DNA from: UMGS755 sp045132895
GTDB taxonomy: Bacteria; Bacillota; Clostridia; UBA1381; UBA9506
Assembly: GCA_045132895.1 (NCBI GenBank)
Contig: JBGUTC010000006.1
Span: forward strand, 1-40,034
Reading direction: 5' to 3'
Length of the DNA: 40,034 bases
How positions within the stretch are numbered: position 1 is the stretch's first letter; each line of letters begins with the position of its first letter. The notes beneath the pieces were generated by a model. That model was not told the origin of the DNA. It was given only the letters and a program-made list of their open reading frames with translations, and did not search any database. This document shows positions 7,747 to 17,151 of this stretch, one piece after another. Position numbers and translations under genes: made by a program.

Positions 7747-10067
7747 AAAAGAAAATCCTATCCTGGCTCCTGCTCCTGACCCTTCTCTTGTCGGCGATGC
7801 CGGTTTTGGGCGCAGAGCTTTCCGTAACAGAAACGGAAACCCTGATCAAAGGGGTTACCTATCAGCATATGAAATGTCTTTTGGATAACGGTTGGCAGGA
7901 TATTCATATCATCACCGCCGATTTAAACGAACCTCATCTGAAATTTGACGTATTAAGCCACGCAAACGGCAAAAGTTATCTGGAAAACACCTATGCTTCC
8001 GCCGTAAACAACGATGCTGTTGCTGCAATTAACGCAGACTTTTTCCAGAGTGGCGGCAGTTCCGGCAGAGGGAATGCCATTGGTCTGGAAATTTCGGACG
8101 GTGTTCTCAGAACATCACCGGCAGCATATGAAAAAATGAATGTTTTGTATGAAACAAAAAAAGACAGCCGGTTGCTCTTTGACATGTTTGACTACAGTTT
8201 TAATGTGGTGGCACCGGATGGTGCTGAAGCACCCATTACCGTCATCAATAAATATGACGCCATGACCGGCATCGTGCTCTATACGCCTGATTGGGGCGAG
8301 AAGACACCCGGTTCTGCCGGCAATGTGTTTGAGCTGGTGGTGTCGGACGATACAGTCGTTGCCCGCAACCAGGATGTCGGCCCGGTGGATATTCCCAAGG
8401 ATGGATATGTTCTGGCCTGCGATCTGAGCATGAATACCTTTATCTACGACAATCTGCCCTTAGAAAGCGATGTTACTCTATCGATCATGACAAAACCCAG
8501 TCATGAACTGATTGAAACAGCCGTTGGCGGCGGGGGTATGCTGTTAGTGGAAGGCTATGTCCCCGATAATTATTCCCACACCATCAGCGGCACACAACCC
8601 CGATCTGCCGTAGGTGTTGACAAATCAGGAAAAATTCTGACTCTGGTTGCCGTTGACGGACGCCGCACCGGCGCCACAGGCATGACCATGAAACAACTTG
8701 GCTACCTGATGGCTGAACTGGGGTGCTACAATGCCATGAACTTAGACGGTGGTGGCTCTACCCTCATGGCCGTCAAGCAGGACGGCAGCCATAAGGTTGT
8801 GAACACCCCCTCCGACGGGTCCAAGCGTTCCGTTACCAACTCCATCGGCATCACGGCAAACATCAAGGACAAAAAAGTGCCTGCCTCCGGCCGGATTCTG
8901 GCAGACAGCAACACGCTCTTCGCCGGAACCTCCAAAGCATTGGAGTTTGATATTTTAGACCAGTACGGCGTTCTGCTGAAAAAAGCAGAAGCCAGCGAAA
9001 TTGTCTGGACTGTTTCTGATGGAAACGGCTCTGTAGAAAACAACTTATACCGGGCGTCATCTGCCGGAACCGTTACCCTGCGGGGCGAGACAGCAGGCGT
9101 TTCTGCAGAACTGATTCTGACGGTTCTGGATACACCCAAAGCGTTGACATTCTCTGCAAAGGAATATAAGGTTTCGCCCGGCGAAACCACTCTGCTCTGG
9201 CTTTCAGGTCGGGATAGTGCCGGAACGGAAGCACCCATTCTGCTGCAGGATGTAACCCTCAATATTTCTGACTCATCTATTCTTTCCATAACCGGAAACC
9301 GCGCAAGTGCTAAAGCAGCCGGCGCTGTAGTGGTTTCTGCAACGCTTGGCGGCGCAACAGCATACACAGCCGTAACAATCGGCGGTGCCTCTGCTCCCAG
9401 CCTGCCGAAAAATGTGGTTCTGCCTGACCCGATGGAAAAATCCGGTTCAAAAGTAACCCCCGGCGGTTTCAACTTCACGGTTTTCGGAAACACCCGAACA
9501 CCGGTCAAGTTCTTCGATTTGTACATCATGAACGGCGTTGTCAACGCCTTAAAGAAAGAAAGTAACATGAACTATTTCGTAGGAAACGGCGTGGACAGTT
9601 CCTTGCTGGCGGATTTAGGAAATAGCAGGATTCTCGCCAGCGGTTACTCCAGCCGTACCTATAACAACAGTACCTTTATCACCCTGAAAAATGCTTACGG
9701 TGCCAGCCTGTTCGGCTCTGACAAAACCCAATGGGAAAAACTTCGTCAACAGGTGGAAACCCTGTCCGGTGATAATCTGTTCGTGTTCTTAAACGATCAC
9801 AACATCTCTTCCATGGGGATTGAAATTACCGTGTTTAAAAATCTCATGAAAGAAGCGGCCAAAAAGGTCAGCAATGTGTATGTTTTTGCAGGCGGTTGGG
9901 TGAATGAAACCGTCATCGAAGACGGCGTTCGCTATATTACCACTGCCGGTATTTTCCCCAGTATTGGTGTTAAGCCCCCGGCAACCAACCTTTCCTACCT
10001 GAAATATTATCTGGTAACGGTCAATGGCGATACCGTAACCTATGAAACAAAAGGCATTCTGGAATAA
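7743..10067 (+). CDS. Secreted phosphodiester glycosidase (NAGPA family) with Ig-like and phosphoesterase-like modules
   Basis: 774 residues with signal peptide MKKKILSWLLLLTLLLSAMPVLGA. Residues about 60-375 form the NAGPA/DUF2233 domain of phosphodiester alpha-GlcNAcase: AAINADFFQSGG near the start, LVAVDGRRTGATGMTMKQLG, and the signature MNLDGGGSTLMAV near residue 333. Bacterial members cleave GlcNAc-type phosphodiesters in wall polymers or exopolysaccharide. Residues about 380-560 are two bacterial Ig-like (Big) modules. The last 200 residues (from FNFTVFGNTRTPVKFFDLYI) resemble the calcineurin-like phosphoesterase module often fused to NAGPA domains, but clear metal-binding motifs are missing (FLNDHNIS where GNHD would be expected). 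The ATG at 7743 has AAGGAGAG upstream; an in-frame TTG at 7698 lies inside ttcA and is rejected. The substrate is not known. Confidence 0.85.
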   Translation: MKKKILSWLLLLTLLLSAMPVLGAELSVTETETLIKGVTYQHMKCLLDNGWQDIHIITADLNEPHLKFDVLSHANGKSYLENTYASAVNNDAVAAINADFFQSGGSSGRGNAIGLEISDGVLRTSPAAYEKMNVLYETKKDSRLLFDMFDYSFNVVAPDGAEAPITVINKYDAMTGIVLYTPDWGEKTPGSAGNVFELVVSDDTVVARNQDVGPVDIPKDGYVLACDLSMNTFIYDNLPLESDVTLSIMTKPSHELIETAVGGGGMLLVEGYVPDNYSHTISGTQPRSAVGVDKSGKILTLVAVDGRRTGATGMTMKQLGYLMAELGCYNAMNLDGGGSTLMAVKQDGSHKVVNTPSDGSKRSVTNSIGITANIKDKKVPASGRILADSNTLFAGTSKALEFDILDQYGVLLKKAEASEIVWTVSDGNGSVENNLYRASSAGTVTLRGETAGVSAELILTVLDTPKALTFSAKEYKVSPGETTLLWLSGRDSAGTEAPILLQDVTLNISDSSILSITGNRASAKAAGAVVVSATLGGATAYTAVTIGGASAPSLPKNVVLPDPMEKSGSKVTPGGFNFTVFGNTRTPVKFFDLYIMNGVVNALKKESNMNYFVGNGVDSSLLADLGNSRILASGYSSRTYNNSTFITLKNAYGASLFGSDKTQWEKLRQQVETLSGDNLFVFLNDHNISSMGIEITVFKNLMKEAAKKVSNVYVFAGGWVNETVIEDGVRYITTAGIFPSIGVKPPATNLSYLKYYLVTVNGDTVTYETKGILE

Positions 10068-10096
10068 ATGAATGCAGCAAAACACAGCAAAAATAA

Positions 10097-10128
10097 AAAA
10101 CTGTAGCAAAACGCTACAGTTTTTTTAT
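10097..10128. terminator. Bidirectional terminator between convergent genes
   Basis: ACTGTAGC (10100-10107), loop AAAAC, GCTACAGT (10113-10120), flanked by A and T runs, so it works for the glycosidase on the plus strand and the glucosaminidase on the minus strand. Confidence 0.9.
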
Positions 10129-10154
10129 TTTCTGATGTTTCATTCTGACATATT

Positions 10155-11327
10155 TTACTGTTCCATCATAGGCGTGATATACTTTGCCACCAGGCTATAT
10201 CCGTATGTATGCTCCGGTGCCCACTTGTTACCCAGTTCTTCAACCGTCGTAACGGTGCCTGCCCAAGCCGTCCGGGTTGCTGTGAAATATCTGCCATGGG
10301 GCTCACCCACAGGCTCTAAACCAAGATAGGCCGACATGTGGTTAAAGTGTGCCCGAACGCCATCATCCGGCGTTTCAAAAGTTTCATGGTCATAGGTTTC
10401 ATCGCCGTTTGCCGTGGCAGTCTTGATGCCCGCCCAGTTATTCTGTTCCGGCAAAACCCGTCCGCCATATTTTCCGTAGCCGGTTTCTTTTGCCGCCTGA
10501 GCATATAAAACCTCAGGACGGATACCGGTGATTTCGCCATACTTCCAGTAAATATCAGCAATATCAATAAACCGCTGATGAGCGCCGCGCTCTGCTGCCC
10601 ATGCCTTAGCCTGCTCCAGACTGACCTGACTTTCCGCAACGATGGGGGTGTGGGTGACAAACTCAAGTTCACCCTTTCCCTGCCGGATCAGCATCATCCG
10701 ATAGATAAACACAGCCGCTTCTGCCCTGGTCACCGGGGCATTGGGGCGAATTTCACTGTCATTGCCGCGAAGAATACCCCGCTCAACGGCAATGGCTACA
10801 GGAAGTCTTAAGGATTGGCGGACTTCGCTACTGTCAAAAAACAGAGAGTCTAATACATTTTTGTTAAACAGATTGCTTTCCTTAGCAAGACCCATACCAT
10901 TTATAATGGTGGCAGCCACATCCTGACGGAGGAAAGGCTGCTCCGGGTTAAACTGATTGATGGGTGACGTATCATCCAGCGGAAAGACATCCTTCATAGC
11001 TTCAATATAAGCGAAAGACCAACGCTCAGACGGAACATCCGTATACGTTGCGATGGCTTCTTCTGCCTCTGTTAACTCCACAGAAAGGGCCAGACAAAGC
11101 ATTTTGGCAAATTGTTCCTTTGTCACCTGCTCATCCGGCGCAAATGACCCATCGCCAACGCCGGCTAAAATCTCCTCTGAGGATAAATATGTAATGGCTT
11201 CCGCCGCCCAGCTGTGGTTCTCGGTCACGTCAGAAAACGTCACAACTTTCTGTGGCACAACCGCTCCCATATTCGTCATCAGAAAGATGCCTATGGCAAG
11301 GGTTAAAAATATCATTTTTTTAATCAT
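10155..11327 (-). CDS. SLH-anchored endo-beta-N-acetylglucosaminidase (GH73)
   Basis: 390 residues. Signal peptide MIKKMIFLTLAIGIFLMTNMGA, then three SLH repeats (about 30-230: FSDVTENHSWAAEAITYLSS; YTDVPSERWSFAYIEAMKDV; FFDSSEVRQSLRLPVAIAVE) that bind pyruvylated secondary wall polymer. The C-terminal domain (about 255-390) is GH73, with the catalytic region AAKETGYGKYGGR and NNWAGIKT, so it should cleave the GlcNAc-MurNAc backbone of peptidoglycan. The start at 11327 is chosen because GGAGGAG lies 6 bases upstream; an in-frame ATG at 11375 has no such site. It begins 60 bases after prfB on the same strand, and may be transcribed with it. Likely role: cell separation or wall turnover at the S-layer. 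Confidence 0.92.
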   Translation of the reverse strand: MIKKMIFLTLAIGIFLMTNMGAVVPQKVVTFSDVTENHSWAAEAITYLSSEEILAGVGDGSFAPDEQVTKEQFAKMLCLALSVELTEAEEAIATYTDVPSERWSFAYIEAMKDVFPLDDTSPINQFNPEQPFLRQDVAATIINGMGLAKESNLFNKNVLDSLFFDSSEVRQSLRLPVAIAVERGILRGNDSEIRPNAPVTRAEAAVFIYRMMLIRQGKGELEFVTHTPIVAESQVSLEQAKAWAAERGAHQRFIDIADIYWKYGEITGIRPEVLYAQAAKETGYGKYGGRVLPEQNNWAGIKTATANGDETYDHETFETPDDGVRAHFNHMSAYLGLEPVGEPHGRYFTATRTAWAGTVTTVEELGNKWAPEHTYGYSLVAKYITPMMEQ

Positions 11328-11387
11328 CGCAATCTCCTCCGAAAATGTTTGTCCTGCTTTCATCTTATGTCGCAATTCGGGGATTTA

Positions 11388-12509
11388 TTACTTCAGATTC
11401 AACGTTCCCAGGCTGGCCGCTTTTAAATATGCATTAATAAACGGATCCAGATCGCCATCCATAACAGCGCCGGTATTGCCGGTTTCCCAGTTTGTCCGAT
11501 GGTCTTTAACCATGCTGTAAGGATGGAAGACGTAGGAACGAATCTGGCTACCCCAGGCGATATCTTTCATGTCGCCCTTTAAGTCCTCGATTTTTTCCTT
11601 GTGTTCCCGTTCTGCCATTTCCATCAGCTTCGCTTTCAGCATCTTCATGGCTGTATCCTTGTTCTGATGCTGTGAACGCTCATTCTGACAAGCAACCACA
11701 ACACCGGTGGGGATATGGGTAATGCGGATGGCGGAGTCGGTTTTATTAACGTGCTGACCGCCGGCACCACCGGAACGGAAGGTATCAATTTTCAAATCGT
11801 CCGGATTGATCTGGACGTCAATATCATCACTGATTTCCGGCATAACATCCACGGAAACGAAAGACGTATGCCGTCTGCCGGAGGCATCAAAAGGTGAACA
11901 ACGAACCAGACGATGAACCCCTTTTTCGGCTTTCGCATAGCCATAAGCATTATCGCCGGTAATCTGAATGGTAACGCTTTTAACACCGGCTTCATCCCCG
12001 GCAAGATAGTCAAGGGTCTCTACTGCAAAGCCACGGCGTTCTGCCCAATGCTGATACATTCTGAGAAGCATTTCTGCCCAGTCCTGAGCCTCTGTTCCGC
12101 CGGCACCGGGATGGATGGATAAAATCGCATTGTTCGCATCATATTTACCGGAAAGCAGGGTTTCAAGACGCAGATTTTCCAGTTCCTCTTTCAGGGAATT
12201 GACGGCCTCTGTCAGTTCCTCTAAAAGGCTGTCGTCCCCTTCCTCAATGGCCAGTTCGCAAAGGGTCAGAGCATCCTCCCAACCGGTGTATAAACTGTTA
12301 TAGCGACCAACCTTGGTTTTAAGCTGCTTTAGTTTCTGCAGAACTTTCTGAGAAGCATCCATATCGTTCCAGAAATCTGCATCCGCTGACTGATCTTCCA
12401 GTTTTTTGATTTCTTCCTCGTTCTTAGAGACCTCAAGGGATTCTTTTAATTCCAAAATGTCGTCTTTCATCGCCTGAAGGTCAAGACGATACTGATCGTA
12501 CTCTAACAA
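11388..12509 (-). CDS. prfB: Peptide chain release factor 2, no programmed frameshift
   Basis: About 373 residues. RF2 recognises UGA and UAA through its SPF tripeptide (RCSPFDASGRRHTSF), and hydrolyses peptidyl-tRNA with the GGQ motif (RSGGAGGQHVNKTDSAIR, near residue 250). It ends with the usual DGDLDPFINAYL. In most bacteria prfB has an in-frame UGA near codon 25 and a +1 frameshift at CTTTGA. Here that place reads CTTGAG (12437-12432), so the frame is continuous. A TTG start at 12509 is preferred: AAGGA at 12519-12523 is 9 bases upstream and the protein then begins LLEYDQYRLDLQ like typical RF2. The ATG at 12518 touches the AAGGA but remains possible. The gene follows secA by about 240 bases. 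Confidence 0.93.
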   Translation of the reverse strand: MLEYDQYRLDLQAMKDDILELKESLEVSKNEEEIKKLEDQSADADFWNDMDASQKVLQKLKQLKTKVGRYNSLYTGWEDALTLCELAIEEGDDSLLEELTEAVNSLKEELENLRLETLLSGKYDANNAILSIHPGAGGTEAQDWAEMLLRMYQHWAERRGFAVETLDYLAGDEAGVKSVTIQITGDNAYGYAKAEKGVHRLVRCSPFDASGRRHTSFVSVDVMPEISDDIDVQINPDDLKIDTFRSGGAGGQHVNKTDSAIRITHIPTGVVVACQNERSQHQNKDTAMKMLKAKLMEMAEREHKEKIEDLKGDMKDIAWGSQIRSYVFHPYSMVKDHRTNWETGNTGAVMDGDLDPFINAYLKAASLGTLNLK

Positions 12510-12571
12510 TATTTTCATTCCTTTCTAAAGGGTTATTACATCACGCATCATTTAGTACAATTCCACTGAAC

Positions 12572-12605
12572 GCGCATTCTGCCGGCGCCTGCGGCTTGGC
12601 ACAAT
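12572..12605. repeat. 34-base direct repeat, copy 1 (secA-prfB gap)
   Basis: An exact 34-base copy of 12718-12751 starting GCGCATTCTGCCGGCG and ending CTTGGCACAAT. It is GC-rich and can fold, since it carries GCCG...CGGC and TGCC...GGCA arms. The repeat is followed within 30 bases by GCCTTACTC, which also follows copy 2, so the duplicated block also took in the last bases of secA. The gap of 12519-12754 holds no gene I can support. Confidence 0.9.
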
Positions 12606-12717
12606 ACCATTTCATGGCACACGTGCCTTACTCATTCGCCTGCCGCTGGCAATGTGTAGTGGAGGTTCTTTTTTGGTTGTCTCTACGTTCCACCCACAAA
12701 AAGAACGGCTGGATTAA

Positions 12718-12751
12718 GCGCATTCTGCCGGCGCCTGCGGCTTGGCACAAT
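12718..12751. repeat. 34-base direct repeat, copy 2, abutting the secA stop
   Basis: Second exact copy, offset 146 bases from the first and ending 3 bases from the secA stop codon (12755-12757). It would form the 3' untranslated region of secA mRNA. Confidence 0.9.
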
Positions 12752-12754
12752 GCC

Positions 12755-15481
12755 TTACTCCATGCCGCAGCATTTTTTGTATTTTTTACCGGAGCCACAG
12801 GGGCAAAGGTCATTTCTGCCGACCTTATCATTTTTCTGCGCCGGTTTCTTCTCTGTGTCGCCGGCAAGACCCGCTTCCACAGGTTCTGCCACGCGTTCAC
12901 GTTCCGGTGGCGCTTCCAGGCGGACATGGAACAGGTGCTTAATGGTATCTTCCCGGATGGCAGCAATCATATCTTCAAACATGTTGTAGCCCTCGAACTT
13001 ATATTCCACAACGGGGTCACGCTGTGCATACGCGCGGAGAGAAATGCCATTTCTCAGCTGATCCATATCATCGATATGATCCATCCACTTACTGTCAACC
13101 GTCTTTAAGAGAATCACGCGCTCAATTTCGCGCATGGTCTCCGGCGTAAACGCCTCTTCTCTTTCTTCATAAAGTGCAAGACCCACTTCATAAAGCTTCT
13201 CATTTAACTCTTCTTTGGTTAAATACTCTAACTCTTCCCGGGTAAACGTCACCGCACCCTGAGGCAGATAAATGGTTTCTAAAAATTCAATCAATCCCAC
13301 CAGATTCCATTCATCAGCACCCTCTGCACTGCCGGTGAAGCGGTCAACTGTTTCTGAAATTAAGTCACGGAGCATCTTCAAAATGCTGTCTTTTACGCTG
13401 TTGCCGGACAGAACAGACTGACGCTGCGCGTAAATAATTTCACGTTGCTGATTCATGACATCATCATACTGCAGCACATGTTTTCTAATTTGGAAGTTTC
13501 TGCCCTCAACCCGCTTCTGGGCGCTTTCAATGGCTCCCGTCAACAACTTATGTTCAATAGGCTGGTCCTCTTCAAGGCCTAAAGCATTGACAATGCCGTT
13601 CATACGCTCAGAGCCAAACAACCGCATCAAGTCATCCTCTAAAGAGATAAAGAACCGTGAAGTACCGGGATCGCCCTGACGGCCGGCACGGCCACGAAGC
13701 TGATTGTCAATCCGTCGGGATTCATGACGTTCCGTACCGATGATGAATAAGCCCCCTGCTTCCCGGACTTTGTCAGCCTCCGGCGCAATTTCTGCCTTAT
13801 ATTTCTCCATCAGTTCAGAGAAAAGTTTTCTTGCCTCAATGATTTCTTCATCATTCGTATCAGAAAAGCCCATAGCTTCTGAAATCAACTCATCAGAAAG
13901 ACCCTGACGTTTCATTTCGTGCTTCGCCATGAATTCTGCGTTACCGCCCAGCATAATATCCGTACCACGACCTGCCATGTTGGTGGCAATGGTCACAGCA
14001 CTGAATTTACCTGCCTGAGCAATAATTTCTGCTTCTTTTTCATGATATTTGGCATTTAAGACTTCATGCTTAATGCCCCGGCGCTTTAGCATGCCGGATA
14101 AAAGTTCTGATTTTTCGATGGTAACAGTACCAACCAACACCGGCTGACCTTTTTCGTGACACGCTACCACTTGCTCCACAACAGCGTTCAGTTTGCCCCG
14201 CTCGGTTTTATAAACAGAATCTGCCAGATCAACACGCGCCAGAGGACGGTTGGTGGGAATTTCAATAACATCCAATTTGTAAATATCCTGAAATTCCACT
14301 TCTTCTGTCTGCGCCGTACCGGTCATACCGGACAGTTTGGTGTATAAACGGAAGTAGTTCTGGAAGGTGATGGTCGCCAGGGTTTTGCTCTCCCGCTCAA
14401 CCTTCACTCCTTCTTTTGCTTCAATGGCCTGATGGAGGCCGTCAGAATACCGACGTCCCAACATGAGTCGGCCGGTAAACTCATCAACAATAATAATTTC
14501 GCCGTCTTTATTGACATAGTCCTTATCCCGGTGCATAATACCGTGAGCACGGATTGCCTGGTTGATATGATGCTGCAGGGTCATGTTCTCCGGGTCAGAG
14601 AAGTTTTCCAGATTAAACGCTTTTTCCGCTTTCTGTACGCCCTGCTTGGTCAGGGTAGCGGTGTGGGCCTTTTCGTCAACAATATAATCAGCTTGAACAT
14701 CCTCATCTAAAGACTTATCATCAGATTCCACCACGCGGTGACAGGTCAAGCCACGGGCAAACCGGTCTGCAATGTGATACAATTCCGTGGATTTATCCCC
14801 CATACCGGAAATAATCAGCGGGGTTCTGGCTTCGTCAATTAAAATAGAGTCAACCTCGTCCACGATGGCATAGTGCTGACCACGCTGCACCATCTGTTCT
14901 TTATAAATGACCATGTTATCACGGAGATAGTCAAAACCAAACTCGTTATTGGTACCGTAGGTAATATCTGCCAGGTAGTTTGCCTTTCTGTCTTCCGGAG
15001 CGATGTCATGAATAATCAGTCCCACTGTTAGTCCTAAGAACTTAAAGACCTTACCCATCCATTCGCTGTCACGTTTAGCCAGATAGTCATTCACCGTAAC
15101 GATGTGAACACCTTTTCCCTCCAGGGCATTTAAGTAAGCCGGCAGGGTGGAAACCAAGGTTTTACCTTCACCGGTTTTCATTTCAGAAATTCTGCCCTGA
15201 TGCAGCACAATGCCGCCCAAAATCTGAACGTAAAAATGCTTCATGCCCAACACACGCCACGCCGCCTCACGAACCGTCGCAAAAGCCTCCGGCAGCAAAT
15301 CGTCCAGCGTCTCGCCATCTGCCAGTCTATTTTTAAATTCCTGGGTTTTTCCTTTTAATTCCTCGTCAGATAAACCGCAGAAGCTTTCCTCCAGTGCCAT
15401 AACTTTATCAGCAAGAGGTCGAATGCGCTTCAATTCGCGGTCACTGTACTTTCCCAGAATTTTTTCCAAAAAATTCTTCAT
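12755..15481 (-). CDS. secA: Preprotein translocase ATPase SecA
   Basis: 908 residues, full length. SecA pushes unfolded preproteins through SecYEG. The N-terminus is FLEKILGKYSDRELKRIRPL. Walker A is in SEMKTGEGKTLVSTLPAYLN, the DEAD-like motif in YAIVDEVDSILIDEARTPLI, and the second nucleotide-binding fold has ATNMAGRGTDI and IGTERHESRRIDNQLRGRAG. The C-terminal tail carries the zinc-binding SEC-C motif CPCGSGKKYKKCCG, which binds SecB or ribosomes in other species. The large set of signal-peptide proteins in this window would depend on it. A sigma-A promoter lies about 100 bases upstream. No classical terminator follows the stop; repeats and a structured gap lead to prfB. Confidence 0.98.
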   Translation of the reverse strand: MKNFLEKILGKYSDRELKRIRPLADKVMALEESFCGLSDEELKGKTQEFKNRLADGETLDDLLPEAFATVREAAWRVLGMKHFYVQILGGIVLHQGRISEMKTGEGKTLVSTLPAYLNALEGKGVHIVTVNDYLAKRDSEWMGKVFKFLGLTVGLIIHDIAPEDRKANYLADITYGTNNEFGFDYLRDNMVIYKEQMVQRGQHYAIVDEVDSILIDEARTPLIISGMGDKSTELYHIADRFARGLTCHRVVESDDKSLDEDVQADYIVDEKAHTATLTKQGVQKAEKAFNLENFSDPENMTLQHHINQAIRAHGIMHRDKDYVNKDGEIIIVDEFTGRLMLGRRYSDGLHQAIEAKEGVKVERESKTLATITFQNYFRLYTKLSGMTGTAQTEEVEFQDIYKLDVIEIPTNRPLARVDLADSVYKTERGKLNAVVEQVVACHEKGQPVLVGTVTIEKSELLSGMLKRRGIKHEVLNAKYHEKEAEIIAQAGKFSAVTIATNMAGRGTDIMLGGNAEFMAKHEMKRQGLSDELISEAMGFSDTNDEEIIEARKLFSELMEKYKAEIAPEADKVREAGGLFIIGTERHESRRIDNQLRGRAGRQGDPGTSRFFISLEDDLMRLFGSERMNGIVNALGLEEDQPIEHKLLTGAIESAQKRVEGRNFQIRKHVLQYDDVMNQQREIIYAQRQSVLSGNSVKDSILKMLRDLISETVDRFTGSAEGADEWNLVGLIEFLETIYLPQGAVTFTREELEYLTKEELNEKLYEVGLALYEEREEAFTPETMREIERVILLKTVDSKWMDHIDDMDQLRNGISLRAYAQRDPVVEYKFEGYNMFEDMIAAIREDTIKHLFHVRLEAPPERERVAEPVEAGLAGDTEKKPAQKNDKVGRNDLCPCGSGKKYKKCCGME

Positions 15482-15582
15482 CTATATTCATTCCTTTCCG
15501 GTAAAACCATCATATCAGTAGTATGCCTAAAAAGTGAAAAAAATAACAGTTTCTCATCAAGTGGCAAAGATATACGCATTCT

Positions 15583-15610
15583 ATTATAGTATATCACAAA
15601 AATATGGCAA
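15583..15610 (-). promoter_or_regulatory. Sigma-A promoter for secA
   Basis: On the minus strand: TTGCCA (15605-15610), 16-base spacer, TATAAT (15583-15588). It gives a leader of about 95 bases. Confidence 0.65.
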
Positions 15611-15636
15611 GGTAAAGGCATTTCGTAATAAAATCC

Positions 15637-15665
15637 TTGATTTTCCAAAAAAAATGCGGTATACT
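15637..15665 (+). promoter_or_regulatory. Sigma-A promoter for gltX
   Basis: TTGATT (15637-15642), 17 bases, TATACT (15660-15665), with AAAGGATGATGG just before the ATG at 15691. It lies back to back with the secA promoter. Confidence 0.7.
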
Positions 15666-15690
15666 TGTAATATGAAAGGATGATGGAATT

Positions 15691-17142
15691 ATGACGAAAA
15701 TCAGAACCCGTTTCGCCCCCAGCCCGACAGGCTACATGCATATCGGTAACCTCAGAACGGCTCTTTACGCTTACTTAATTACTAAGCATGCCGGTGGCGA
15801 TTTTATTTTACGAATTGAAGATACTGACCAGGAGCGCTTTGTTGACGGCGCCGTTGATTTGATATACAGAACCATGTCCGAAACCGGTCTGATTCATGAT
15901 GAAGGTCCGGATATCGGTGGTAACTATGGTCCTTATGTTCAGAGCGAGCGTCTGCCGATTTATCAGGAATATGCAAAGAAATTGGTTGAACTGGGCGGTG
16001 CTTACTACTGTTTCTGTGACAAAGAGCGTCTGGATTCACTCCGCGCGCAGCAGGAAGCGGCAAAGCTCATGCCCAAATATGACGGTCACTGTGCACACCT
16101 CTCCAAGGAAGAAATCGAAGAAAAACTGGCAAGCGGCGTGCCTTATGTTATCCGTCAGAAAATTCCTCAGTTCGGAACCACCAGTTTCGTTGACGAAATC
16201 TACGGAAAAATCACGGTGGACAACGCAACGCTGGACGATAACGTACTGCTGAAGTCCGACGGCTACCCCACCTATAACTTTGCAAATGTTATTGACGACC
16301 ACCTGATGAATATTACCCATATCATCCGTGGTAGTGAATATTTATCTTCCACACCTAAGTATAACCTGCTCTACGAAGCATTCGGTTGGGAAATTCCCAC
16401 CTATATCCATGTATCTCCCGTTATGCGTGATGCACACAAGAAGCTGTCTAAGCGTGACGGTGATGCTTCTTATGAGGACTTTATCAATAAGGGTTACTTA
16501 AAAGAGGCCGTCTTAAACTACATTGCCCTCTTAGGCTGGAGCCCGGGCGGCGAACAGGAAATCTTCACCTTAGAAGAAATGATTGAAGCGTTTGACATCA
16601 AGGGTATCAGCAAATCCCCTGCAATCTTCGACCCCTTAAAACTGGATTGGTTAAACGGGGAATATATCAGAAAACTCTCCCCTGAAGCGTTCTACGAAAA
16701 GGCTCTGCCCTTCTTAAAAGAAGGCATTAAGCGGGAAGATGTTGACCTTTCAAAGGCGGCAAAACTCCTGCACGACCGTTGTGAAAAACTGGCTGACATT
16801 CCTGAGCAGCTTGACTTCATCGATGCACTGCCCGAATATGAACCGGCGCTTTATTGTCATAAGAAGATGAAGACCAACGAAGAAAACTCGCTGGAATCCT
16901 TAAAGGAAATCCTGCCTGTGTTAGAGGGACTCTCTGACTGGAATTATGATGCGCTCCACGAAGCTCTCTTTGCCCTGATTGAAAAACTGGGTGTTAAGAA
17001 CGGCTTAATCCTCTGGCCCCTCCGTGTGGCAGTTTCCGGTAAGTCCTTTACCCCCGGCGGCGGTCTGGAACTGGCAGAACTCTTAGGAAAAGAAGATACG
17101 CTGGCAAGAATCAGAAAGGGTATTGAATTGCTCTCTCAGTAA
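15691..17142 (+). CDS. gltX: Glutamyl-tRNA synthetase
   Basis: 483 residues, class I synthetase that charges tRNA-Glu (and often tRNA-Gln in Firmicutes that use the amidotransferase route). The HIGH motif appears as HIGN (residues 17-20) in RFAPSPTGYMHIGNLRTAL. The KMSKS motif is KLSKRDG near residue 251. FILRIEDTDQERF, GPYVQSERLPIY and YPTYNFANVIDDHLM are further family hallmarks. It is bounded by its own promoter and a terminator, so it is probably a single-gene transcript. Confidence 0.97.
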   Translation: MTKIRTRFAPSPTGYMHIGNLRTALYAYLITKHAGGDFILRIEDTDQERFVDGAVDLIYRTMSETGLIHDEGPDIGGNYGPYVQSERLPIYQEYAKKLVELGGAYYCFCDKERLDSLRAQQEAAKLMPKYDGHCAHLSKEEIEEKLASGVPYVIRQKIPQFGTTSFVDEIYGKITVDNATLDDNVLLKSDGYPTYNFANVIDDHLMNITHIIRGSEYLSSTPKYNLLYEAFGWEIPTYIHVSPVMRDAHKKLSKRDGDASYEDFINKGYLKEAVLNYIALLGWSPGGEQEIFTLEEMIEAFDIKGISKSPAIFDPLKLDWLNGEYIRKLSPEAFYEKALPFLKEGIKREDVDLSKAAKLLHDRCEKLADIPEQLDFIDALPEYEPALYCHKKMKTNEENSLESLKEILPVLEGLSDWNYDALHEALFALIEKLGVKNGLILWPLRVAVSGKSFTPGGGLELAELLGKEDTLARIRKGIELLSQ

Positions 17143-17151
17143 ATAATGATA

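Noticed and set aside
12596..13108. A 170-codon plus-strand frame across the secA 3' end and the repeats
   Set aside because: It is antisense to secA with its conserved zinc-binding tail and carries no recognisable domain.
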